Source of the DNA: Phyto melanocephala
Taxonomy: Eukaryota; Arthropoda; Insecta; Diptera; Rhinophoridae
Length of the DNA: 64,000 nt
Assembly (NCBI GenBank): GCA_941918925.1
Contig: OW799233.1
Coordinates: 176,917,235 to 176,981,234, forward strand
Direction: 5' to 3'
Part shown: piece by piece, positions 25,142-37,100 of the stretch
How positions within the stretch are numbered: position 1 is the first letter of the stretch
Layout of the letters: each line of letters opens with the position of its first letter
The notes under the pieces: model-generated
What the model was told of the DNA's origin: nothing
Seen by the model: the letters and a program-made list of their open reading frames with translations, nothing else
Databases searched by the model: none
Program-made: the position numbers and the translations under genes

Positions 25142-28100
25142 TTTTATTTTATTTTACAGAATGGGCTAAAAGTCCCCCTGAGTAAAGAACACGATCATAC
25201 TATCTTTACTAATATAATAAATAGGAAATGTGTGTTTGTATGTTATTCGAAACTACTTATTCGATTTCTAAAATGTTTTACCAATACTCTAGGTCTCCCT
25301 TCCTAACGGTTATAAGCTATATTTTTATTTTATATTTTAGGTGGGCGTGGTAACACCCCTACAAATTGTAAACCTTATACGAGTTAGTTTGATAAAAATT
25401 TCCTTATTCAAGAAAAAATGAATAGCATCGGAGCAGGAAGCATGGTATTCCCCATACAAAAAAGTACTTTTGATGTCATATATAAAAAGCTATAGGCGAA
25501 ATTTAGTTTAAACTTTGTACAAGCAATTTTGATGACAATTTTCTTATTTCAACCTAAAATGGTTACGATCGTAGTAAAAGCAATGTTATTCCCCCAAAAA
25601 TGAAATATTTTCTCTTACAATTATAAAATAATTAACTTATGGTGTTAAAATTTGGTAAAGTAGCTTTCATATTAATGGATGAAATAGATAATATAATAAA
25701 AACTATCAAAAAATAAAATGCACATACAGACACACTACTAGATATGTGCGCATGGATTATATATAAAAATTTATGTACCATAAAAAGCAAATGAAAAAGT
25801 TTTTCAGTGTCGCTAATTTTTCCTTTTTTATTTAACAAAAAACTTGATTAGTTTTTACTTAAAGCACCGATATTGCTGATTATAAGTCACAGAGCCCATG
25901 TAGAGGCGGTTAACCGCCCCACAGTGGCGCCTTTTGACTTTTTTCGTTGCAAAAATCATAACTTAAGACATAATGCTTCTAAAAGATGCGATTTAGATAT
26001 ATCTTTTGTGGCATTTTAAAGTTTACATTTTCTTGTGTACTCAGAACACTCGTTTATAGTTTTTGCTGGTCTTCCTCTTTTCCTGTCAGAAGATGTATGT
26101 GGTTCTTCGATGTTTTCAAAAGTTGTAACTTCATTTAGCCAGTCTGGGTTGTTTTTCATAAATGCTTTTTTCGTACGGTGTGAGGTAAGCCATTTTTTTA
26201 ATTGCTAGGAAAACGAAGTGAATTTTGCTATGAACATCCATTTCGTGGTATCCTGGTAAATCGTGTAGTTTTTCCACAAAAGCCAATTTAAATGCATTTT
26301 CATTATCTGAGTTTGTGAATAACTCCAACAATTCTAAATTGGTAAATGACATTATCGCACTTTAAAATAAAATTGTACACGTTCTATTATTGATCACTAG
26401 TTTTAGAAAGTAAAAACCTTACTGGCTGCATTATACAATTGCGGTTTAATTTGTACCCAAAAATTAAAAAAAGGGTTTTAACTACCTAATTTGAGCAAAA
26501 AAAAAAATTAACTGGAATATATGTATACCTACATTATATTTTATTCAGTATAAAAAAGTTTTAAAACTACCTGCCTACTTTTATATACCTGCAGTTTATA
26601 TTTTATTCTGTATAAAAAAGTTTTAAAACCACCTGCCTACTTTTATAACAGGTGTTAAAAAAATTGCAATAATTATGCCAACCTGATTGGCACAGATTTA
26701 ATAAAAAAATATCCCTGAAGATGCTGGAAAATACCAGCGAAACGTCGGATGAAATAATGAAATAATGGTTTTTTATGTATATTAATATACATTTTGACCT
26801 TGTAAGCCCAAGAAATAATTCAAAAAATATATATAAACCAAAAAAAAAATAGGTCGGTAAATCAATATTCAGAGCAAAATATTGTTTATTATTTAACGAG
26901 AAGCAATAAAAATATGTAATAAGTTACTTAATTTTACACTAAAATTGCTGCAGTGAAAAAAAATTTTCTCGTTTTCGCTATGAGGTTGTAACAGTTTTCT
27001 TCTTATTTCACCTACAGCGGCAAACCTACGGCAGCTAAACTAAGTTAAATTATTTCAAGTATTATGTAGCAAATATGCTCAGAAAATATGGGCGAGACCA
27101 TTTTTGACCATTTTTAGATATGCTCTATTTTATTTGTAAAAATGACCTAAATATAGGGTGTCTGAAAAGCGGCTACTGCCGAAAAAGTAGGGCATCTGCT
27201 GAACATTTTACTACTTATTTTAATTAAAAACAAACATACCTTTAAAAAAAATACTAAAAAAGTAGTAATCAAACGGTAATGTTTCTGACACTTTAATTCT
27301 AAAGTGCATTTATTTTTCCAAGATCACCCTTTTTTTTTTGCTTTTTAAAAAATTGTCGACTTTGAGCAGCTCCACAAACTATAATTTTTATGCAATTAAG
27401 GAAAATGTTTTTGAATTGTCATCTGTAAGTAGTTCTTTATACGATGTTTTCATTCATTTCACAAAATTTTGTCATGAAATTTTGTATTTTTGCCACGGGT
27501 TTTTGGAAAAGGCGCTACTGTGCGCCCCTTGAAAGACTTCAGAAAATTTCTAATAATTACAAATATAAAATTCAACCTACAAAATAATTGCCAAAAAATA
27601 TATATATATGTATATATAAAAATAAAAAAAACCAACGTTAGTTATTAATAATTTTGTACCACCTGTGATAACTAACAAGTGGTTCCAGCAGGATGGAGCA
27701 GAAATACATACTGCCCGTGCCACAATTATTTTTTAAAATGAAATTTTAAATTATATTTAAAAAAACACGACATACTCGTACCAATTTTATCGCATTAGCA
27801 ATTGTTGAAACTATAATATGTTGTAAGCAAATTGTAGTCTAAGAATTTTTATAAAGAATTATTTGTGAATTTAAAAGTTGTCCTAATTGTCGTATTGTCA
27901 TAACATTTTTACTATAAGCGATAAAATTTTTTCATTAATTTTAAAATTTTTAAGATATTATGACATTATGACAATACGATGCTCAGAACTTCTTGTGAAT
28001 ATAGTAAATGCATATACATATATAACAAAATACGATTTTATAAACTTCTTAAAAATAAATTTTAAAAATAATAAAAATATAAATTTTGAATACTTTCTCT

Positions 28101-31100
28101 GAATGAATGGACCAGGCAAATGTATTCATCAGGTAATCGCAGTTCAGAAAGAAGTTTTTTGTTAACGTTTTTTATATATGAAGTTTGATATATGAAATAA
28201 ATGAGAATAGAGAGAGAATTGTGATTTATCTGTGGACTTAGACAGCTGATGTTTAAAGTAAGTAAATAAAGAAATAATCAGCTGACAAATTAAGAGTACT
28301 TAATTAGGGTTATAACTTTTTTTGACGTAATTTTTCCAAGGGTCTACCTGGCGGGAAATGTTGTTATGACTAGGTATTAAATGAAATAAATTTCAAGTTC
28401 AGTGTAGGCGATGTTTTACAAAGAGGAGTCTTGTACTATTTTAATTTTATGTTCTGCACATATATTAAAGTTTTGTTGCAGATAGTGTTCGTAACCAATG
28501 TTTGATGAATCAGTCATGGGCTTTAGCAAATTTTCTGCCTTTTTAACCCTTAAAAATTGTTTTCGTTGATACAGTGGTGCGAAAATAAAATTTCAAACCA
28601 TGCATCAAATAAATTACATATAGGTGGTAAAACTTTATTTAAAAACTTTATCGCGTTTGATGCGTAAACTTTTTTAGCGATCGCAAATAGTTTAAAATGC
28701 AGTTCTTAATATTTTTGCATGCCCTACATTATTTTACCTTGGAAGGTATGATATTGGCAAAAAAAGGCAAAAAGGTAAAACTCAATAACCTAATGAATAA
28801 ATTTGCCTTAGAATTGACCATAAGGACGATAGACAGAAATAAAAGAAAGGAAAGATTTCAACTGCAAAATAAGCATTTTATAGCCCGAAAAGCTGATTCA
28901 ATAGAAAACTGAAAAGTGTATGTGTTTTAATGCCTCAAAACGTGTACAAAATTTTAAAATTCCCACCAATGCTCCAACACTATTACCTGCATAGATATTA
29001 ACACGAATACACACATACTGAAACAATAACAACTAAGTGTTTGTTGGTCCTAAATTTAACGATATCTAAAACGATGACAACGCCAACGACAACAAAACGA
29101 ATGCAAAATACTATTTCAAGTACAGGTTTTGTAATGCCATTTAAATACACAAACTTGTGTGTGCAATTTAGAATGGTGACAATTTGAAAAAATTACCGAA
29201 AGTTTTAAAAAATGTATTAAAAATTTTTTATTAAAAAAAAAACAATAATAATAAAAAGTACACAAAATATATATTAAGAGTTTATCTGAAAATTTTAAAA
29301 TTTCTTAAATTGATTTTTTTCAATAAATCCAAATAGATTAAAATTTTTTAAAAATATATGTATGCATTTAAAAAAATTTTCAATGAAAAAAATTATATAA
29401 ATTTCTAGGGCCGTATTCATAAAAAATATTTTAGGTGTATTAAAGGCTTATTTGACAGATGTTGTAGATAAATTTGTCAAATAAGCCTTCAATAAACCTA
29501 AAATATTTTTTATGAATACGGCCCCTAATGCTTAAATTAGGTGTGACATAGCCATAACAACAATATATTAAATTATACACAAAGAAAACAGTATCGTTTG
29601 TACGTACAGTACAGTAGTTACAGTACGTACGTTAAGTACCAAAATTTTCGCCAATCGCATAGTTTAGTTTTGATAGCAGAATTTTGCGATTGTATATACA
29701 GAATTTCGTTTTGGAATAAAAATATTTAGTCAGCATTAAGAAATTTTGATTCTTACAATATAAATTTTATAACCACAAAAAAAGTTCTATTGCATGTACT
29801 GAATCATTCGATTGGCGCTAAATTTTTCTGGGTGTAGATGACTTTCGCCATAACCATAGAACCAATTGAATTTTGGTTTCTTATCGCTATAGCATTATGA
29901 TTATGTCATGTCTACTTTAAGCATAAATCTTGAAAAGCTATTGATTTTTACCTCGGAAATATATTTTTTGTTATGGAAAAATTAATATTTATTTTTCGTA
30001 AAATAAATTAATTAAATCAAAGTTAAGGCGAAATTTGAAAATCAAAAAATTTCTCAAATATAGATTTAACTTTTCTAATTGTTGGGATATTTATCGTATG
30101 GTACTTAAACGTTTGATATTTAATTTACGCTTAATGAATTTTTTTAAATGTATAAAATATTTTGATGCATTATACTTAAGTACGTTTTTTCTAGAAAATA
30201 CATACATACTTACTTTTTACATACATACATACTTTTTTATAAAGATATAGAAATTTACGTTGACAACACTTTTTAAACTGGCGCCCATTTTATTAGCTGT
30301 CAAGTGCTTTATATTTAGTTTGGTTTGGCATTTCAACAAGAACAGACTGACCCATGAAGAGCAAGGCAAATAGGCCCAACACCAAATTGCCGTTAGTTCA
30401 TATTGATCCCGATTTTTATAAGCGAATTTTGTTTAGTGATATAGCTCACTTTTGTTTAAATGAAAATGTTAATAAACAAAATCGACGTATTTAGAGTGAT
30501 GATTATAATCTTTAATAACATATGGAGACAACGTTACATTTAGAAAAATTGACTGTTTGGTGTGCTTTATGGGCTGGTGAAATCATCGGTCCGAACTTCT
30601 TCAAAAACGATGCTGATCAGAGTATAACAGTCAATGGTAATCGCCGTAGATATATAATTACTTACTTTTTCGTTCCATAACGGGATGACCAAAATCGAGA
30701 AAGCCGACAAATTGTCCAAAATGGGGGATCTTCTGAGTACTATAACTTTGGAAAATGCTAAACCCTTTAAACGATTTAAGGATGAACTTAAATGTTGGGC
30801 GATGGAGGAACATGTCAAAAAATGGCAAAGCACTGATGTCGGTAAAGTGACAAAAACACTATGGGGTGACCCAAATCTTGGGAAATCAAAGGAGATTCTG
30901 ACACTAAGTAGACCAACACTTAGGAAACTAACCAGTAAAATTACAGATCATACGGAGTTGAGAACCCATCTAGCTCGTATGAGATTATCTGAGGAGACAA
31001 CATGTAGTGCATGCGAGGAAGAGGATGAGACTTTGGTACACTACCTCTGTCATTGTCCCGCGTTTGGGCATATTAGGCGCGAAAATTTTACAGTGGATAC

Positions 31101-34100
31101 TATGCCGAACTTGGAATACCTGGGGAACTCGAACTGGAGATCCATAAGGAGTTACATTGAGGGGACTGGGTTCTTGGACTAGTCCGTTATTTATGGGAAA
31201 TTATTGTTATGGTTTTTGTTTGGGAATTCCGTTTTCCACATGGAGCGCACAACATGCCAACTGGGCATAGTTGTATACTTGTCATGGGTTTGGGATTTTA
31301 GTGCTCCTCCTTTTCAATACAAGCTAACCTAACCTACTTTTTCGTTGATTAATTAAACAAATATAATGTTCAGAAGCTGTGGTTTCAACAAGATGGAGCA
31401 ACATGTCACGCACGGTTTCAAGTTTCAGACCTTTGGATCGTGCAACTTAACACCGCTAGACTATTTTCTGTGGGGATATGTAAAGTCGCTAGTATACGCC
31501 GATAAGCCTGAAACGATTGACCACTTGGAGGACAACATTAGCCGTGTTATTGCCAATGTACGGTCACAAATGTTGGAGGAATTTTACCACCAGATTAGAC
31601 TACTTCCGAGCCAGTCGTGGCGGTCATATGCCAGATGTCATACTTAATTTATAATGCCAGAAGTTTATCTTTGAAATTAAATAAATTTCATATCAATTTA
31701 AAAACTTAATCTTTATTTTTTTCCATTCCAAAATTCTATACCTCTTTAAAAAACACCCTTTATATGAATATTAAAATTTCTATATAAATTTTCTTTCTTA
31801 ATCTTTTTATCAAAGAAAATCATTTTTTTAAGCTTTTCTTATCAAAATTTTAGTACATCCTTATGAACTCATTTTTGTTTGTCAAGTTGTTGCAAACAAA
31901 ATATAAAAAAAACAGGCGCCATTAATGCAATTTGTAAAGCATATAGACATAAAAATGCATCAAACAGTTTTTGCACATTGGCTTCAAATAATTTTCAAAA
32001 TAAAAATAAATTTATCCAATGTATAAAAAATATATATTAAACTATTTTTTATTATTTTTTAATGAAATTCTATACAAAATGTTTTTTGTTTCATTATTTC
32101 CATATTAAAAATAAATATTTCACCTTGAAAGATAAAATTTTCATCCAATTGTGCTTTGTAAAAATCATGACATAATCACATGAGTTCACAGTCACCAACA
32201 TAAACACATTGTTTGCCATTTTGTGTCATATGAATATACTTATTTGTAGTTGTTTTTGTTGTTATACGATGTTACAACTGCACAAAAGTACAACAGTTTT
32301 TGGCTGTAACCCATCATTCGCATATTTGCAACCACTCATTTTTATAAAATAATATAGGGTGTACTAAAATTAACGCAATATTCGAATTAAATAAAAAAAA
32401 AAGTTTCTTAGTCTTCTGATTATTTTTTTTTTTTATTGAATCACGGTTTTAATGGTGTTAAATCACACGATATGGGGAACTAATCCTGATCAATGAAATG
32501 AGAGAATGCAAGAACTGTAAATGTCTGGCGATTGTGTGAAGTTTCCGAACTTTGCCATCAAACTGTCATTATTTTTGAAATATTGTTGAATAATAAAGCC
32601 ACGTTGTTCTATAGTGTAACCTTTTATTTTTTTAACTGTCAGCTGTCAAATTGTTACTTAAGGGTTGCCATCACTTACCTGCACAAATGGCGAATAATTA
32701 AAATTTTGTATTAATTTTGGCATACCCTTTAATCATTTAATCCTTGTTGGTTAAGTTGACATTTTACTGTCTAATTGTAATGCGGGATGTAGTTAGCCAA
32801 ATTTACTGTTATTTGAAAATATACATAGCTAATAATATATAAGATCTTATATAAAATTATGTAAAATGTAATATTCTAGTAGAAATAATCTGGGGACCTC
32901 TCCCAAAAACTGTTTTCAATACCAAAAGACAATCGTAAGGTAATCATCACTAAGTAGACCTACACTTAGGAAACTAACCAGTGTAATTACAGGTCATACG
33001 GAGTTGAGAACTCATCTAGCTCGCATGAGATTATCTGAGGAGACAACATGTAGAGCATGCGAGGAAGAGGATAAGACTTTGGTACACTATCTCTGTCATT
33101 GTCCTTGGAATACCTGGGGAACTCGAACTGCAGATCCATAAGGCGTTACATTGAGGGGACTGGGTTCTTGGACTAGTCCGTTATTTTATGGGAAATTATA
33201 AATATTTATGGTTTTTGTTTGGGAATTCCGTTTTCCATACTGCCATACATTCCAACTGGGCATAAGTGCATACCTGTTATGGGTTTGGGCTTTTATACCC
33301 CTTCTTTTCAACCTAACCTAACCTAACCTAACCTAATCATCATCTACGACCTACAGTCTATTGATATTAAATTTATTTGTACTAAAGTTGAACTATATGG
33401 AATTTGATTGAGGACGGTGCTACGTGTTACACAATAACTGCCATATTGCACTTTTGACCATTAAAGGGTAGATTATCTCTCAATCTTACTCTGAGTTTTT
33501 TATAAAGATGTTATCTGTCGTCGACCGCAATAGAATGGGTTAAAAGAGAGTGTCATTAAAACTTGATTTTTTTAATGTTATTAGATCCAGAGACTGAAAA
33601 TTAATCGAACCTGGTGACATTATCAGACAAATTCTTTTTAATAAACAAATAAATTTATCCCGATATATTACTGAATAAAATATTTAATTCTCTTTTAATT
33701 GTCTTATAACTATTTGTTAACTACAGAGATTAAACTATTTGTATATAACTCTGAATTAGTGCTGCCAGGAATTACAAAAAAAAGATGCAAAATCAACTTC
33801 AAAAAAGGGTAGAAAATACCTATTAAAATAAAGTTCGAAAATTTCCTAAATATGTATTTGTTTTAAAAAATATACAGTATATTTTTTTTTAAATAAAGCG
33901 AGCATATACATTATATTTAAAATAAAAGACTTCTCTACTTTAAAAAATTTGTAGTAGAAAAAGGAATGTTATAAGAATTAATTCATATTTGGGTAAATAA
34001 TTGCTTGGGTTTTATGAGGTGATTTTGAAAATTAAATAATAAAAATTTTAGTTAAAAAAATAAACGTTAGCTTCACAAAAGACTAACCTGGCAACACTTA

Positions 34101-37100
34101 TTGACATTTATACAAGTGCTTTGTACTCCTCAACATGTTATAAATAATATTGTAACATTTTTATTTTGTCCGTCATTGTGTAGGGGTGAAATGCTTTTTT
34201 GAGATAAAGTTTATTTAAAGGAATACATACATATGTATGTGTATGTTTACCTAAATATTTGCTATTTGACAATAAGTTGAGATAAAGGATAATGCTTGTA
34301 GAGTGTGTAAAGTGCATTGTAGCAATATAACAATGTTATTATCATTTAACTAGGACACTACAATCAAAATACAATTTTCATGCCAATTCTTGTATCTGGC
34401 GACCATTTGTCTGTGGCTTCACTTTGTCTGCTCGTGTTTCTGTGTCATTTTCTAAAGGCCATTAACATCAATGCCATGATTTTAATAAAATTTCAGCAAC
34501 AACTATGAAAGAGCAGACTTTATTGGTTTTTAAAATCTGTCAGGTCTTTGGTCTTTTCTTCAGTGTCTGCCCCATTTTATCTCCCTCCTTATCGCATTTT
34601 TATATCACCGGGACTTTTACGTTAAACAGTCTTGATGTGGTCAGTTAATATGAATTTTGTTTTTCCTTTCGAGTTCATTAAAAAGAAAAGTAGCTTAAGT
34701 TGCATTTTAATTACTACTAGTAATAAAGTCTGTTAATACGGACATTTTACATTAAAAAAAAATTTTTTTTCATTCACTTAAATGTGTGTTATAAATGTTT
34801 GTGTGTGTTTTTCGCATGCTTATTTTTTTGCTTGAAAGAGAGAGAGGTTTTACGTCAGTAAATAAATCACTGGTATACAATTTTGTGGTTAAGATTTTAT
34901 TTAGTTTTGACTGTCAGTGTGTGTGTATATGTGTGTGCGTTAAATGTAAATTAATTTCATACCTGCTAAATGTGTGCTTGTGTGTCAGTGTTAAATACAA
35001 GATTGGTCATAAAATTATCTGAAAAAATGTACACATTATTAAAATTAAAATCGTTTTAGAAGGGGTATTCACCCTGGGTACATTCGGAAAATTACCTGTT
35101 ATACAGAATGTAAAAAATTATTTGGGTTAATTTGTATTGCAATTCTGTTATGAGGCATTACTCAGCAAGTATTTATATACCTAAACAGCAGTTTTATGAG
35201 TATTTCAGTGATTTTCAGAAACGTTACATCTAAGTTATCAATAATTATTGATTGAATGTCGAAGTTTTTTTTAGATAGATTTGTGTTTACTTCAGATTTA
35301 TTTGTGGTCAACTTTTACTCAATTCTAACATTTTCAACCGTTTTATTATATTTTAGAATAGTTTTATAAACCTATTACACTTGTCTACATAGAACTAAAA
35401 TATCATCTTGATATCAATATTTTTAAAAGTTTTAAGAGATAATTTCGGGCTATGGAGTAGATTTTGTATTAATAATAATATTATTATGAAGTTTATAAAA
35501 GCTGGAAGTAATTATCGAACCACCACTGTAAAATGTAGTAGACATATTTCTTAGTCAGTTAAGAACTTTTAAATGGGGACATAGTAAGTAAAATAGACAA
35601 GTTAGAATTCTGATGAATCTGATAATACACTTCACCATCATGTACAAAGTATAATGACCAAATCATAGCTTAGCCTAGATATCAGATTCAATGTTATATG
35701 AAATTTTGTTTTAATATTTCCGACGACGTCTTTAATTTTCAATAGTCAAGATCTTTTTTTTATACCCTTCACCTGTGGTGCACAACGGTATATATAGCTT
35801 TGTCATTCCGTTTGTAATTTCTACAATTTTTATTTCCGACCCCATAAAGTATATATTTTCTGAAAGCTTATGAATAGAGGAGTCGATCAAGCCCTGACCG
35901 TCTGTCCTTCTGTCCGTGTGTTGGCTGAAATCAACTTTTAGAAGCAACCACATGTTCCTCAGACCTGTGTATGGTATCAATCTTTTGGAAATATCCAGGA
36001 ATGAATCGCTATTCAAAAATTCAGCAAAATCGCGCTAAAACTTTCTGAGATATGAGCAAACAAACGCGACTGCGTCTCTTTTTTCCCATATTTTTACCAC
36101 CAAAATTGAAATTTTTCAGCCATAGAATAATTTATAGGTACCTTTGTTACTATTTGTAGATATAATATGCCTCTAGAGATATTCGTGAAAAATTTTAGAT
36201 AAATTGGGCTCTAATCGGTAAAGTTATAGGCAACATTTTTTTTAAATATATATATTCCAAAAATTTACAAACGAAAATCTATTTTCTTCAGCTTCTAGAC
36301 AACCAAGAGAGTCAATATTGGTATCATCTGAAAGCACTTGATTAACGCAATATAGATACTATAAAAAAAATTAAAATTCATGTTGGCCTCCACTACAAAA
36401 TGGCGGACAATAAATTTATATATGGGTCAAATTTGGTTTTTTAAAACGTTGCTTCTTGAACCCCCTCAATATTGGTATCAAATGAAAGGGCTTGACCAGT
36501 AGAATACAGTAAATTATTAAAAATTGTAAAATGCAAGATAGCGTCTAAAACAAAATGGCAGATCAAATTTTTAACCCCATTAATATGGGTATCAAATTAA
36601 AGGCCTTGACTAGTAGAATACAGATAAAAATTCAAAATCAAGGATGGCGTCGAAAATAATAAGGAAAAATGTTGTATAACATGAAATATAGGTTAAGCTA
36701 CGATGTGGGATTATACCTATGTACATGTTGGTGAAGGGTATTATCAGGTTCGGCATGGCCGAATATAGCACTCTTACTTGTTTATACCCATATTAACTTT
36801 TACATAGATTGTTATTTTCTACTGATTAAGCCCTTTCGTATGTTACAAATAATATGGGGGTTTAAGGGGCAAAGTGGTTGTTAATATATTTGACCCATAT
36901 ATTCGCCATTTTATTTCGGACGCCATCATGGATTTAAAATTTTTCATTGTTTACTGTATTCAACTGATCAAGCTCCTTCGTTTAATACCAATATTGAGGG
37001 TGTTGAAGTGGGTACATTTGTAATTATTAGATTTGACCCATATGTATATAAAATTATTGTATGCCATTTTGTAGTGTTTTAATGGAGTTAAAATTTATTA

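Larger units (their letters stand above)
30236..31761 (+). mobile_element. Mariner element (DD34D type), deleted and interrupted by a non-LTR insertion
   Basis: Left end AAAGATATAGAAATTTA weakly mirrors the right end TTCTATACCTCTTTAAAAAA. The reading starts N-RLTHEEQ, then after a deletion FYKRILFSDIAHFCLNENVN (first Asp), LTVWCALWAGEIIGPNFF, and after the insertion LWFQQDGATCH (second Asp) and LTPLDYFLWGYVKSLVYADK (third Asp). It then runs to the C-terminus. Stops, frameshifts and the 661-bp insertion make it inactive. Confidence 0.8.

Noticed and set aside
24856..25185. 109-residue frame with a long asparagine run
   Set aside because: The run is a (TAA)n microsatellite; the rest lacks similarity to known domains and splice or start support.
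31366..31647. 93-residue frame as an independent gene
   Set aside because: It is the C-terminal part of the interrupted mariner transposase (TPLDYFLWGY...), in frame only by chance with an upstream ATG.
33309..33335. CCTAA repeat as an interstitial telomere
   Set aside because: It is the 3' tail of a non-LTR copy with an exact target duplication, so it arrived by retrotransposition.
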